Below, piece by piece: positions 24,389-37,692 of a stretch of DNA of 64,000 nucleotides. The stretch comes from Ceratotherium simum simum (lineage: Eukaryota; Chordata; Mammalia; Perissodactyla; Rhinocerotidae). The notes beneath the pieces were generated by a model. The model saw only the letters and a list, made by a program, of their open reading frames with translations, had not been told where the DNA came from and searched no databases. A program made the position numbers and the translations under genes. Every line of letters begins with the position of its first letter. Position 1 is the stretch's first letter. Where the stretch lies: the NCBI RefSeq assembly GCF_000283155.1, contig NW_004454225.1, forward strand, positions 3,755,786 through 3,819,785, written 5' to 3'.

Positions 24389-27300
24389 TCCTAGAAATCA
24401 TTAACAGAAGGAAAACTGGAAAATTCACAAATAAGTGGAAATTAAACAACACACTTAAACAACCAGTGGGTTGAGGAAGAAAGCATAAGAGAAAGTAGGA
24501 AATACCTTGAGATGAATGAAAACACCAGAACAATATACCAAAACTTATGGATTCTAGCCAAAGTCATGTTCAGGGGGCAGTCTATAACCATAAATGCCTA
24601 CATTAAAGCAGACGGCAAATGCATTATCTAAGGCTACACCTTAAAGAATTAGAAAAAGAAGAGAAACTAAACCCAAAGCTAGTAGAAAGATGGAAATAAT
24701 ATAGATCAGGGATAAATGAAATGGAGACAATATATTAATAATAGAGAAAATCAATTAAACCAAAAGGTGATTCTTCAAAAAGATCAACAAAGCTGACAAC
24801 CTTTTAGATAGATAGACTAAGAGAAAAAGAGAGAAGACTCAAATTACTAACATCAGAAATGCAAGTGAGACATTACTACTGATTCTAGAGAAATAAAAAG
24901 CGTTATAAGAGAGTACTGTGAACAACCATATGCCAACAAATTGAATAACCTGTTGATGAAATGGACAAAGTCCTGGAAACACAAAAGCTACCAAGAATGC
25001 ATCATCAAGATAGAAAATCTGAATAGACCTTTAATTAATGAGGAGATTGAATAAATAATCAAAAATTTCCCAACAAAGAATTGCTCTGGACTTGATGGTT
25101 CACTGTTGAATTCTACCAAACGTTTACAGAAGTAACACCAACTGTACTCAAACTTTTCCACAAAATTGAAGAGGAGGGAACACTTCCTAACTCATTCTAG
25201 GAGGCTGAGATGGCCCTGATATCAAAGCCAGACAAAGACACAATGAGAAAAGAAAACTACAGACCAATGCCCTTATGAACATTAATGAAAAAATCCTCAA
25301 GAAAATACTAGAAGGCTAAATTGAGCAGCATATTAAAAGGATTCTACAAATGGGAAAGGATTATGACCAGGTGGGATTGATTAATGGAATTCAAGAATGA
25401 TTCAACATATGAAAATTGGTCAATGTAATACACCATGTTAACAGAATGAAGACAAAAACTACATGATCGTCTCAATGGATGCAGAAAAAGCATTTGACAA
25501 AATTGAACACTCTTTCATGTTAAAAACACTCAACAAACTAGGAATAGAAGGAAACCATCTCAACATAAGAAAAGCCATGTATGAAAAACTGACTGCAAAC
25601 AAGATACTCAGTGGTGAAAAACTGAAAGCTTTTCTTTTAACATAGAAAGGATGCCCACTTTTGTCACTTCTTTTTGACAGAGTACTGGAAGTTCTAGCCA
25701 GAACAGTTAGAAAAGAAAAAGAAATTAAAGGCACCAAAATTTGAAAATAAGAAGTAACATTATCTCTGTTCGCAAATGATATGGTTTTGTATGTAGAAAA
25801 GCCTAAAGATTCCACAAAAACCATGCTAGAACTCTTAAACAAATTCAGCAAAGTAGCAAAATACAAAATCAATGCACGAAAATCAGCTGCAATTCTATAC
25901 ACTAACAATGAACAATCCAAAAATGAAGTTAAGAAAACATTTTGATTTACAATAGCATCAAAGAGAATAAAATACATAGGAATTAACTCAACCAAAGAGG
26001 TGAAAGACTTGTAGCATGAAAACTATAAAACATTGGTGAAAGAAATTAAAGAGGACACAAGTAAATGGAAAGACATCCTATGTTCATGGATTGGAAGACT
26101 TAATATTGTAAGGACGTCAAGACTACTCAGACTGACTCATAGATTTAATGCAATCCCTATCAAAATCCCAATGACTTTTTTGCAGAAATAGAAAAATCAA
26201 TCCTAAAATTCATATGGAATCTCAAGGGATCCCAGTTAGCCAAAACAATCTTGAGAAAGAAGAATAAAACTCATACTTCCTGATTTCAAAACTTATTACA
26301 AAGCTACAATAATCAACCCACTGTGGTACTGGCATAAAGACAGAGATATAGGCCAACGGAAGAGAATAGAAGGCCCAGAAACAAACCCTCGTGTATAGTA
26401 CAATGATTTTGAGACAGGTGCCAAGATCATTCAATGGGGAAAGGACAGTCTTTTCAACAAATGGTGCTGGGAAGACTGGATATCTTATTGCGAAAGATTG
26501 AAGTTGGACCTTCCCCTAGCACCATATAAAAACATTAATTCAAAATGGATCAAAGACTTAAAGGTAAGAACCAAATCTAGAAAATTCTTAGAAGAAAACA
26601 TAGGACAAAATATTCTCAACACTGGATCTGGCAGTGATTTCTTGGTATGACACCAAATGCTTAGGCAATAAAAGAAAAGATAGACAAATTGGACTTCATG
26701 AAAAATTTAAAAATTTGCACATCAAAAGATACTATCAAGGGAGTAAAAAGGCAACCTACAGAATGGGAGAAAATATTTGCAAATCATATACAGTCACATG
26801 TCGCTTAACAAGGGGGACACGTTCTGAGAAATATGTAGTGAGATGATTTCATCATTGTGTGAACATCATAGAGTGTACTTACACAAACCTAGATGGTATA
26901 GCCTGCTACACACATAGGCTATATGGTACTAATCTTATGGGACCACCATCCTACACGTGGTCTGTTGTTGACTGACACGTCGCTATGTGACACATGACTG
27001 TATCTGATAGGAGATTAGTATGTAGACTATATAGAGAACTCCTAAAACTCAAAAACAACAACAATAACAGCAAAACACACAACCCAGTTTTAAAATGGGC
27101 AAAAGACTCGAAAAGACGTTTCTACAAAGAAGATATACAAATGGACAATAAGCACATGAAAAGTGTTCCCATCACTCATCAGTAGGGAAATGCAAAACAA
27201 AACCACAATGAGATACCACCTCACACCCATAGGATGGCTACTATCATCAAGACAGAAAATAACAAGTGTTGGTGAAGATGTGGAGAATCGGAACCCTTGT

Positions 27301-27915
27301 GCACTGCTGGTGGGAATGTAAAATAGTTCAGCTGCTGTGGAAAACAGTCCTGTAGTTATATATCCACAATTGAAAGCAGAGTCTCAAAGAGTTATTTGTA
27401 TCCCATATGCATAGCAGCAGTGTTCACAATAGCTGAGAGGTAGAAGCAACCCAAGTGTCCATCGACAGATGAAAGGATAAGCAAAATGTGGTCTATACGT
27501 ACAATGGAACATTATTCAGCCTAAAAAAGGAAAGAACTGCTGACACATCACAACATGGATGAACATCATGCTTTAAGAAATCATGCTAAGTGAAATAAAT
27601 CAGCCACAAAAAGACAAATACTGTATGATTCCCCTTATATGAGGACCCTAGAGTAGTCAAATTCATAGAGACAGAGAGTAGAAGGGTGGTTTCCAGGGGC
27701 TATGGGAGGGGGCATGGGGAGTTTTGTGTAATGGGGACAGGGTTTCAGTTTTGCAAGATGAAATGACTTCTGGAGATGGATGGTGTGATGGTTGCACAAC
27801 AATATGAGAACTTAATAGCATAGAACCAACTGTACACTCAGAAATAATGGATATGGTAAATTTTATGTTGTGTGTATTTTCCCCCCACACACATAAAATG
27901 TAGATAAACAAATAT
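24389..27915 (+). mobile_element. LINE-1, 5' truncated, plus strand (B unit)
   Basis: Begins inside ORF2 ('agaaatcattaacagaagg') and continues through the reverse transcriptase region (25463-25645 encodes [13 protein letters not shown]). It runs to a typical L1 3' UTR ending near 27915 ('ggttgcacaacaatatgag...ttatgttgtgtgtatttt'). Many stops are present. The same insertion occurs at 54118-57925. A MITE sits at 26791-27000 in both. Confidence 0.85.
26791..27000 (+). mobile_element. TA-flanked MITE (Tc1/mariner-Tigger type)
   Basis: Starts CAGTCACATGTCGCTTAAC and ends ATGTGACACATGACTG, which are inverted repeats. TA flanks both sides (26789-26790 and 27001-27002). It interrupts the L1, and the orthologous copy is at 56816-57025. 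Confidence 0.75.
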
Positions 27916-27929
27916 GACCATCTTGCTGT

Positions 27930-28600
27930 AGGAACCAAAAACCAGGCGGGTGGCCTGTGCAATAAAAAAGTTTACTCAGTAGATTTGGGGTTTTCAATGC
28001 CTGCACGTTCCAAACAAAATATAAATGCCTGGCCGTTGACAAGCTCCTGGGAATGACCTACCTGACCAGAGTGTCTCTGTACCTGGAGCCTGGGGTCACA
28101 CCACACAGTTTATGGCAACAATGTGATTGATGGCGGGGGGCCTTGGGCCACACTGTTTGACCTTGAGAGGGGCTGGAGACTGAGTAACTGAGGTCAGCCA
28201 TGTGGCTCTCTGAGTCTGAGTGACTGACCCCCAACAAAATCCCTGGACACCCAGACTTGGGTGAGCTTCCCTGGTGAGCAATACTTTCTGCCGTGTCCCA
28301 CATCATTGCTGGGAGAACTAAGCACTGTCTGCACGAATCCTCTGGAGAGACAGCTGGAAGCTTGTGCCCACTCTTCCTGAACTCCATCTATGTGCCTTTG
28401 ACCACTGCTGATTTTATCTGGATCCTTTCTCTCGAAAGACCATAAACGTGAGTATAAGAGCTCTGACTTCAGTGAATCTTGTAATGAATCCCTGAGCTTG
28501 AGGGTGCTCACCCAGCCAGGGATTGGGCTGATTCCTATCGGAAGCCCATTTACACTCCTCCTGCTCCCTGACACCCAGGTGTCAAGACTCCCACATAGAC
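27930..28600 (+). repeat. LTR-like repeat, downstream member of a pair
   Basis: Similar in sequence and orientation to 22728-23267. Contains 'gcaataaaaaagtttactcag' and 'gcactgtctgcacgaatcc'. The A-unit equivalent is 57935-58625. Boundaries are approximate. Confidence 0.5.
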
Positions 28601-28829
28601 TTATTCACCAACCAGGGCTGCTAATGCTGGGTCTCCATGGGTGACTAGGGGTAAGCTGTCACCTTCTGAGCCTCAGTACCTGTCTTTCAAATGGGGTCAG
28701 ATGTCAGGTGAGGCTGAATCAGGGATGGGTAGGAGCTGGCCCTGGGGAGGCTGCTGAGGCTGCATCACTGCCAGGGGCTGATCAGGAGGTTCAGATGGGA
28801 CTCAAGCCAGTTTGGAGCCATCAGACTGG
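28601..28829. other. CYP2D 3' flank of copy B
   Basis: Matches 58626-58860 and 12817-13042. It contains a MIR-like block ('gtcaccttctgagcctcagtacctgtctttcaaatggggtc'-like, near 28655-28700). No gene. Confidence 0.6.
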
Positions 28830-28835
28830 TTTACT
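28830..28835 (-). promoter_or_regulatory. Degraded poly(A) signal of CYP2D-B
   Basis: The minus-strand hexamer reads AGTAAA where copies A and D have AATAAA. AGTAAA is a weaker known variant. Confidence 0.6.
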
Positions 28836-28885
28836 GTACATCAAGTTCCCCTCAAGGAGCATATTGGGGGCTTGATGCTCCCCTC

Positions 28886-31800
28886 TAGTGGGACACAGCA
28901 CAGAGCTGGTAGGGGGATTGGGTCACCGTGGTTGCTGGGGCGGGGCTGCCCAGCGGGCACCGAGAAGCTGAAGCGCTGCAGGAGGCAGGTGAAGAAGAGG
29001 AAGAGCTCCATGCAGGCCAGGGGCTCCCCGAGGCACAAGTGGAGGCCTGGGAGTGGGTATGGGGTCATGAGCCTAGAGTCCTGGGCTCCATGCCTCCAAG
29101 ACTCCCTCAGGAGGTGGCGGCGAGTCAGGCTCCCCACAGTCATCTGCTGAGAAGGGCATGAAGGCCTCCTGCTTGACGAAGCAGCTCTGGGCATCCAGGA
29201 AGTGCTTGGGGTGAAGTGGAAGGGCTCCTTCCAGATGGTCTTGTCCTTAAGCACTGATGACAGGTTGGTGATGAGTGTTGTCCCCTGGCATGAGATGCCT
29301 GGCATGGGTGGAACCTGGGCTGGGGAAGGCCTGGACCCCTGTCACTGAGCATTCATGGGCCACACTCTCTGTTTGGCACACACCTGGACTCTTTCAAGGC
29401 AATCTCAGCCCAAGAATTGCACCCTCCCTGTCCCCATGGCAAGGCAGAGTGACCTGCCTCCTATGGGGGCCCTCTCTGACACCTTTCCCTGCATGCACAG
29501 CACCTCCCATACACTGGGACACATTTTAGTTTGTCTCACCCTGGCCTCCACACACCCCCCAACTTGGGCTCAGAATGGACAGGGCCGGCCCTGCCTCTGC
29601 TTCATCCCCACACCCACTCACGTGGAATAGTTGGTGTCTGTAGAAATGAGGATCAGGTGGCTTGGGTTCCAGTCCTGGCCCCACCTGGATATGGCCATGC
29701 TGGGGCTACCAGGCAGCAGGGGGATCTGAGTTGGGGTAAAGAGGGCTGCAGGCCTACTCTGGGGATGAGGAAGCCCTGCACTTCAATGTCATGGGATGTC
29801 ATGTGAGGCAAGCCCAGTGGGATGATGTCCCCAAAGTGCTGTACTTCATGGACCATGACCATGGTGAATGGCACGTGGGCCTGGTCCCCCATGTCTTGTG
29901 CCAGCGTCTGCCCTATCACCTCATCGATCTCCTTTTGGACACGGCCTGGACAGACAAGCATCCCCATGGTGGTCAGAACCCAGGGGGCTGTGCCCATGTT
30001 GGGGAGGAGGTCACTCTGACCTCTGAGCCTGGGCCCAGCCCCTGCTTAGAGCTCCTGATGGCCAAACCAAGCCCAAGGACCCCAGCCTGTCCCTCGGCTC
30101 CCCGGCCCATGCCACCGGGCCCCCAGGCTGGGCTCACACTGCACATCCGGGGACAGGATGATGAGCAGGAGGGCCCAGGCCAGCATGGTCAAGCTGGTCA
30201 CCATCCCAGCAGAGAACAGGTCAGCTACCACCAGGTGCAGGTTCGCATCATTGAATCTGTTCTCAGGGATCCCCTTGGCTTGGGCCATGCGGAGAGGATG
30301 GGCTCAGGGACAGAGGGAGGAAACCCCAAATGACCTCCCACTTTGCACCCATCAGCCCAGGTGAGTGATACACTGGCCCCACCTTTCCCGGGCTCCCCTC
30401 ATGGGCCCTCAACCCACAACCTCTGCCCCTGTCCCTTGCAGCTCACCTTCTCCACCTCGTCCAGGAAGGCATCAGTCAGGTCTCGGGGAGGCTATGCCAG
30501 GTCCTGGGACATCCTGTGCTCAGCAACGAGCTCATCCAGCAGGGCCATGAAGGCCCTCTGCCCAGGAAAGACCTTGTCGACCAGCCCCGGGATGTGCAGG
30601 AGCCACAGGATGGCGTTCAGCCACAGTTTGGGCCACAGATGTGAGGCCCTGGGTCCTCCCTGTGCTCAGGTGCACACTTTGACCAGTTGGGTCTTGGTTG
30701 CCTCCAGGGTGTCCCCACTGTTGATCTGGTTCCTCCCCAGGTTCCGACCTCGATCCTCTCTCTTGGCCTGGGCCCCAGAATGATAAACCTAAAATCTACA
30801 TCTCATGAGTTCTGGTGGCTTCCAATGTAAGAAGCACAGGTTCCTTAGTCCTCTCCTGGTGCCTACTGACCCAACACCCGTCTAGACAAATCCTCCTCCA
30901 TGGAGGCCCATTGCAGGGTGGTGGCCTCCTCCATGGAGCTTGCCTGCAGTGCTCCTTGGCCCCTTCCACTCAGCACCTGGGTGGAAACCAGACTCCTTCA
31001 GTAAGTTTTCAGTTAGGTCCAACAGCGCTAGGGAGTGCAGGTCATTGTACTTGAACTTGGACCTGAAGGTGAGGGAGGCGATCATGTTGCCCACTGCTTT
31101 ATTCAGGAGGGCATTGGGGCTAAAGAGGCATCCTAGTAATGGTCCGTGCAGGTCAGGGGGTCGCCTCCATCTCCTCTTCCCCAGCCTCCATCCCTGTCTC
31201 CTGTCCCTAAGCGCAGCACTCACCGGCCTGGTCTGCGAAGGCAGCACAGAGGCTCGAGGCCTCCTTGGTCACCCACTGCTCCAGTAACTTCTTGCTCATG
31301 CCGAAATTGCACAGGGTGGACATGGGGAAGCGTCGCTGCTCCCACCAGTGTGTCCACAGGGGGCAAAGACCACCGCTGGGGGGAGGGCGGGCACGTGGGC
31401 GTGTCTCGGGTGTACCCTGGCCAGGCCTCTGCTTGCACACCTTGCTCGTGGGCTCATCTGCCCTTCTGTCTACAGCAGGGACAGGACTGCCCCCCACCCC
31501 TGCTCACACTCTCCTGCCCCCTGGTTGGCCCACACAAACCACCACCAAGTCCTGCCCACTTTACATCCCCTTCCTCCTGGGGCCAGGTCCCACCTCTGAC
31601 CTCCCACATTGCTCGTCAGCTCTCCCCACTGGGGGCAGGTCTTGGCCCCACTCTCTGCTCTGCCCACCGTGACCCCCATCCAGTTCAGGAAAGGACTCGG
31701 CCCACCCCCTGCCCAGTCCACACTGACTACATATCCTCATCCCTGGCACCTGGACATACCCGCTCCAGCTCACACTGGCTGGGGTCCCGCCTACTCCCTG

Positions 31801-32172
31801 TAAGGCCCTGCCCTCAGCCCCACCCACACCCACCTTCCCACCCTTGGCACAGGCTTCTTCCTCCACCTGCCACCTCTACAAATTCGCTGACTCCTCCCTG
31901 CACCACAGGTCCACCACCCTGCCTCCACTTGGCCCCGCCCTTTCTCCAGTCGCTGCGGACCCAGTCCCTGCCAGGCCATGGTCCCCCCTTCTCTGCTTAC
32001 ATTCGGAGTGGGGCCTGAAGCCCTGGTTGCTCCATGAAGGGCACAAGTGGGTGGTCTCAGGTGTCCTTGCTGTGGTACACTAGCGCCTTGCACATGACCA
32101 TGAGCCCTTGAGCATGACCACGGGTGTCCAGGCCAGCTGCAGTCTGAACATGTTCCCAAAGCAGCGACTCAG
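28886..32172 (-). pseudogene. CYP2D-B: cytochrome P450 2D pseudogene, exons 2-9
   Basis: Exon equivalents are 2: 32001-32172; 3: 31224-31375; 4: 30977-31132; 5: 30447-30623; 6: 30138-30279; 7: 29758-29945; 8: 29144-29284; 9: 28886-29046. Recognisable P450 blocks include [10 protein letters not shown] (I helix), HEVQHFGD (K helix) and [15 protein letters not shown]. Damage seen: no exon 1 or promoter; TGA at 32057-32059 in exon 2; one base lost in exon 3 (152 instead of 153); exon 4 five bases short; exon 5 acceptor AG changed to TG and an in-frame TAG at 30492-30494; exon 6 acceptor AG changed to AA; one base lost and donor GT changed to AT in exon 8; a 17-base deletion in exon 9. The haem motif reads GLHLCLG, so the conserved Arg is lost. 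Homology to intron 1 continues to about 32430 and then stops. It cannot encode an enzyme; antisense open frames over it (for example 31146-32018) are shadows. Confidence 0.95.
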
Positions 32173-33999
32173 CTGTAGGCCAAGGGTTGAGGGCATTGGT
32201 GAAGCCCAGCCCCTGCCAGGCTGTCAGCCCCAGTCTCCTGGTGCTATCCCTTGGGGACAACTTGGCCGCCAGCAATGAGTGTAAGGACGTTATCTGGCCT
32301 CTTGACCTTGGGGGTCACATTCTGTATGACTGAGGACCTCACGTGGGATCAGACCACATCACTATGACTTTGCAGAGGTCTCCAGCGTTGTCAGAAGGCA
32401 AGTTAGCATCCCACTTTACAGGTGAAGGCCAGGAGACCCTTTCCTAAGTTGGTTACAAACTCATCCCTGACCTTCTAGCTCTTGAGGCCACCCAGGTGAT
32501 GAATCTCTTGGTCCTTGTATCCATTTTCCTGACTCAGAGAAATGTGGGGTGGGCACTCACCCTTGTTGACTGAGCTGCCAGGAAGCTCAGGGTACTAGGG
32601 TGGCTTAGCATAGGATGTGACTCTGTGCCCAGAGGAGTGGGCCTGCTTCCTCCTCCTCATTGTCATTTGTCCCTGAACATCAGCTGCTCAAACTCTTTCT
32701 GGAAGACAAGGGGATGGAAAGCAAGTGGGGAGGATGTAATTTCTTTACATCCTCACAGGCCTGCTGAGGACCACAAGAAATGGATTCTCAGGTCTCCCCA
32801 TTTGCCAGCCTCCTCCCTCTCCCTGGGCCAAGTCCCCCATGCTCCAGCACCATCCCTCCCAACGCTGACTCTGTGGTCCCTCAAAGATAGATGCAAACCT
32901 TGATACCACCCCGAGCCAGTGTGTGCCACCTCCCGGTAGGAACTGTGGCTCCCAGGCCCTCCCTCTTGCTCAGCCTCTCGCTCCGTCCAAGCAGGGGAGT
33001 GACAGCATCAAGCCAGGGCAGGGCCGCTGCCCACCAGCCTCAACGCACTCCTTCTTCAAGAAGAAAAAGGATGGGATTTGACGCTGACTTTTTAAATCAG
33101 TGAAGCTGATGGGAACTCTGAGGCCAAAACCCACTCCAATGCGAAAGGGCAGGAGCCCAGACGGTGGGGAAGGGGCATTTCCTGGGTAGAGATCAGGCCC
33201 CTTCACCCATCCCAGGGGTATGTGAGGCAAGCTCTCATTCTGGAAACAGCTAGAGTACTCTCTCCCCCAGCTGAAGCAGGGTCTGCAGGTGGCACTCCAC
33301 ATCCTTGTGTCCCCTCAGTTCTCTCCCTCTCTTACTCCCAACAGTAAGAGGACCAGCTTCTTCCCAGGGTGCCTCTGGATATCCCCAACTCAGAGATGGC
33401 CCCCAGGGCTGTGGCCTCTTGGTATTGGCTTTCAATGTTTGCAATTCCTGCTTGGCTTGTGAAAGCTGTTCCTCCCTGTCTGAATTCCCACATCCCCACT
33501 CCTCTTCCCACAGACTAGGGCCAGAGGATGGTGCTTGCAGGGGCCCAGGAGGGCCTTCCTCAGTTTACCCGGCCTTCCCTGCATCTTGCCTTGGTCAGGC
33601 CTTTCTTTCTGTTCTACCCCCGCTGGACCCACCAGGTGCTAGGTGCTGGGCTGGGCACTCACAACCTGGTGGGAAGACGATGGTGGGCCCCTGCTCCAAG
33701 GTGCTCATGACCAAGCAGAGGAGTGGGAAGGCAGAGAGCTGACGTGGGAGGCCAACAGTGTGGGGACTGCTTTGAGGGTTGTGGGGACACTGCCCCAGGC
33801 TGGAGCAGGACTTTCTTGGAAGACTTCCTGGAGAACTTTGGCTGGCTTGGCACTGCAAACCAAGGTGACTTGGCAGCGGGACCAAAGTGTCACTTCAAAG
33901 GACTGTGTAGGGGTGTGAGTGGCGGAGGGAGGGAAGTAGCTTCGTACTGGGGCTTTTCAACTCTGGGCTGTGGGGAACTGGGGTCCCTGGGCCTCCAGG
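32173..33999. other. Intron 1 remnant, then unrecognised sequence
   Basis: Positions 32173 to about 32430 match CYP2D intron 1 of copies A and C (the 'ttagcatcccactttacaggtgaagg' block lies near 32402). Beyond that no CYP2D homology, exon 1, repeat or gene is recognised up to 34000. Base composition is moderately GC rich and several overlapping open frames exist, none with a motif I can name. Confidence 0.5.
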
Positions 34000-34664
34000 A
34001 GGCAGGGAGACCAATTTTGAGGCAATTCAACAGACAAGGAGAGCAAGACCCACGGGCACGCTGCAGACTTCCCGGATCCAGCCTGTGGCCTCTCACTGAC
34101 CTCAGTTGAATGTCCTGTCCTGTGGGCAGCAACTTTCTACCCAGGACTGTCAGAGAATCAGGTGGTGTTAGCGGGCGGGCAGGTTGGTCTGAGTGTTGGT
34201 CACACAGTGGCCCTGGATAAACTATCTTGATCCAACCTTTGTTTTGGATGTGTCACGCCCACCCAAGCAGTCACCCTAACATGGATATGAAGGGCAGGGA
34301 CAGACATGCCTGTAATTCAGGCAGAGCCTCTGATACTAGGGGTCTGTTGTCCAGGACGGGGGACCTTGAGGAAACCTCGTGGGTATAATGAGAACACATT
34401 ATAATCCTGAGGCCAATGGCCTTTTGTGATCATTGTGCAATTGCAGCTTCCATTGATCAGGCACTCACATGCCGGTCACTGCTGCTCACTCTGTGTGTCC
34501 TCCCCACAGTCCTGTAAGGCAGGTGGCTTTATGGTCCCCAGGGCATGGAGGAGACTGAGTCTCAGGGGTCATGTCAGGAGGTCAAAGTCACAGAGTATCA
34601 TTAGGGGCCATCTCAAAGTGGGTTCTCTGTGCTACTGTTATACTTGTAAATTACTTGAACCTCA
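34000..34664 (+). repeat. 0.66 kb direct repeat, copy 1 (left of ERV)
   Basis: Closely similar to 41976-42635 in the same orientation, from 'ggcagggagaccaattttga' onward. Shared landmarks include 'gtgttagcgggcgggcaggt' near 34166 and 42143. It ends exactly where the retroviral LTR begins. A reversed MIR-like block lies at about 34455-34640. Confidence 0.85.
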
Positions 34665-35204
34665 TGACAAAGGAGTTAAAATTTCCCTGGATTAGGGTGA
34701 AACTGTGCCTGTACACACAAGGTTGATGTGGGAAGCAAAGTAACCAAAGTTTCTAGGTTGTTTTGCCAAACAACAGAAGACTGCTGTTAGGAGCAGCTTG
34801 CTGACAGCCCCACCCACAGCCTGAGTAAACATTGAGCAGGTGCATTGAGAAGCTAAAATGACTGATTGTAAACTTTAGACATCACAGACTAAAAACCCAC
34901 CCAGTACAACATGTAGAACCTGCTCGACTTTGCACACGCAACCCATCAAGAAATAAGAAAGATAGCTGTACCTGGGCAGAGGACTCTTAAAACTTCAGCC
35001 CCCTAAGGCCACATGATCCCCCCTCCCCTACCTAAAACCCCAAATAAAAACTCTTGATGGTAGCTTTTCAGGGAGTTCAGGATTACAGTGTTAGCTGCCT
35101 GTTCTCCTTGCTCAGTGCTTTTCAATAAAATTCCTACTTTCTTCCACTATACCTGGTGTCAGAGATTGGCTTGCTGCGCAACAGGTGAGTGAACCCACTT
35201 CAAG
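34665..35204 (+). repeat. 5' LTR of the ERV
   Basis: Begins tgacaaaggagttaaaattt and contains the poly(A) signal word caataaaattcctactttc near 35125. It ends near the shared words 'ttgctgcgcaacaggtgagtg' and 'cacttcaag'. The exact 3' boundary is uncertain by some tens of bases. Confidence 0.65.
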
Positions 35205-35504
35205 TTCAGTAGCGAATTTCCACGACCGCGAAGGGTCCCAGTCCCAAGTGGACCTCTCGCCCTTGGCACACTGACTTCTGGCCTAGAGTCTCTCTTGGAA
35301 GGTGTCCTGCAGCCGTCTGAGCCCTTTGTCTCAGGGACAGCCCCAAGTGATTGGTTGCCAACCAGACGTCATTGGCCCATGGCATTTTTGCTTTCGGTGG
35401 TGGAAGAAACTAGGCTTGGGACTTGGAAGACATCTCCGGTAAGTAGCGGGTAGTTTTTGTTTTTGTCTTTGCGCTAACCATTTCCAACGGGACTGGCAGA
35501 AATA

Positions 35505-36011
35505 ATGGGTAATAAGAGCTCTATTTCACCTTTTAGCCCTCTGGGCTCCATTTTTTTTTTTTTTTTGCAATGGACATCTTTTTGGTGAGTTTCCTCGTTA
35601 TAATTGACTAAAGTCTTATTTTTCCTTTCATTTGTTTGCCTCTGTTTCAGGGGTGTTGTTCCAGGTTCCTGGAGTTTCTTGGGGGGGGCAATTTTTAAAA
35701 AAGGACTAGGGACTTTTCAGTCACAGAGGAGCTCTTCGGCCCCATTAGTTTTGATACTTGTGTGTGTGTATGTGTGAATGTATACAGTGTGTGTGTTTGG
35801 ACGGTGGCATAATGGGAAACTCAATTCCCATTCAATTCCCAGTGGTAGCCCTCTAGGTTGTATATTGCAAAAATGGAATATTTTCAGTTCTAAACCTATG
35901 AAAAAGAAGAAGATGATAATCTTTTGTAATACCACATGGTCACAATATTCTTTAGACTTCAGAGAGAGAAAATTGCCAGACAATGGATCTTTAAATTTGA
36001 AAAACTTGTAA
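35505..36011 (+). pseudogene. ERV gag (matrix) fragment
   Basis: An ATG followed by GNKSSISPF at about 35504 resembles the myristoylated start of a gamma-type gag. A second, frame-shifted piece at 35778-36011 carries the matrix-like block IIFCNTTWSQYSLDF. A poly-T run near 35552 and stops separate them. Only a fragment remains; no capsid, protease or polymerase frame was recognised downstream. Confidence 0.5.
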
Positions 36012-36660
36012 ATTGGAAAAATCTTTAGAGAGCTCTGATCATAAACAGCTGTTTTATTGGTACCTATGAAAAGACCAAATTTAAATGGAAATACAATGGC
36101 TAGTCTCAAGAACTTCATCAAATTTGGCATCTCAGCTTCCTCTCATGGTCTTGCAGATGCTAATGAAAACATTAACAAAAGAATAAAAAGAAGCTGAGGA
36201 AAAATAAAGAGACTCTTCTCAACAAGGTGGAAAAATTTTAAAGAGGTTTTTAGAAAATAAGGTAAATAAGACAGTGGGGTAAATAAGACAAATATTGAAA
36301 GGGGGGATGACTAGAGTTGACACTAATGGGGTTAGAACACTGTCTAAGGTTGGGTGGGCCAAAGGGACTCACCTACTGGCCCCCCAACATTAAAGGACCT
36401 CAGACAAGCCTGTTCTATTCACCCCAGTTTGGAAAAATTTTAAAAGCCAGAAGGCAGAAATCACAATGAGAAACTTGACTAAATCACCTGGGACAGCAAT
36501 TAGGTCCCTAGGTTTGATCAAATTATAGAGATCAAAATATTTGAAGTAGTATTATATGAAGATATTATGTCAACTTTACCTGAGTGTTTTTTTTTTTTTT
36601 AATGTATGTTATGGCTAGCTGGGAATGCGTCCCTTACACAGCATTATAAGACCAAGACTT

Positions 36661-36868
36661 GGGGGCCGGCTCCGTGGCTTAGCGGTTAAGTGCACGCGCT
36701 CTGATGCTGGCGGCCTGGGTTCGGATCCCGGGCGCGCCCCAAGGCACCACTTCTCCGTCCAACCCGGGGCCAAGTCCCACGTATAGCAACTAGAAGGAGG
36801 CGAACCTATGACCTACAACTATCTACTGGGGCTTTGGGGGGAAAAAATGAATAAATAAAAATCTTTAA
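36661..36868 (+). mobile_element. ERE SINE (equine tRNA-derived)
   Basis: Begins GGGGGCCGGCTCCGTGGCTT and contains the B-box-like word GGGTTCGGATCCC. It ends in an A-rich tail. A 13-base target-site duplication, aagaccaagactt, flanks it at 36648-36660 and 36869-36881. This family marks the genome as perissodactyl. Confidence 0.92.
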
Positions 36869-37581
36869 AAGACCAAGACTTGTTAATGGAATCCTAATGG
36901 AAGCTATGATTAGAGGTACAAGAGTTGATAAAGTTTTCTAAGAAAACTGTATATTTAAATGGGCTGTATGTGAAATGATTGCATCTCTTTTGCCTGATTG
37001 TGTTATAGATTATATTGTGGGGATAAACATTGTGCCTCACTGCAGAACGTTTCCCCTTCCTGATATTGTAAGAGCATATAAATCCACCCTCAGGCAATGT
37101 TAGTTAAACATGTTAAAGGAGATTTACTTTAAAATGGCCAAAATGCGGAAATTTCAGTTTACCCAAACTAGTGTATTTGCAGATGCAATTGGAAAAAGCT
37201 GGCTATAAAATTAAACAACCAATGGGAAGCCTATTTTAATTTTTTTTGAGGCTTCTAAACAAAATCAGAAATCCCTTACTACCTCTTTAAAAGAAAATAG
37301 TTAAATAAGAAACATGCCAGATTGGAGAATGATAGCTACACCAGCAACCATACTAGTGAAACAAAACCAAATCTGCTGCTCCTCTCTCACTGAGCTCCCC
37401 TACTTCAACTTGCCCAAAATGCCTGATCTAAAACTAAGCAAGTGGAAATGGGTTAGGCTTTGAGATAATTTGGAATTATAGTGGCCAATCTGGGAAACCT
37501 CTGTTTCAGATAAGTCCACTTTATGGTTGGCCTTAAAGGAGAGGATTCAAAATCTTTCATAGACAATGGAATACATTCTTT

Positions 37582-37692
37582 GATTAATATATATTATATA
37601 TTAATATATAAATTGTTATAATATAGAAATATATTATATATAAATATATTAATATTAATTATATAATTAATATTAATATAATATATATTAAT
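37582..37692. repeat. AT-only low-complexity tract
   Basis: About 110 bases of almost pure A/T built from atatta and taatat words, inside the ERV body. Confidence 0.85.

Noticed and set aside
31146..32018. A 290-residue plus-strand open frame
   Set aside because: It runs antisense over exons 2-3 and introns of CYP2D-B, is proline/serine rich from GC-rich complement, and has no motif or splice support. It is a shadow.
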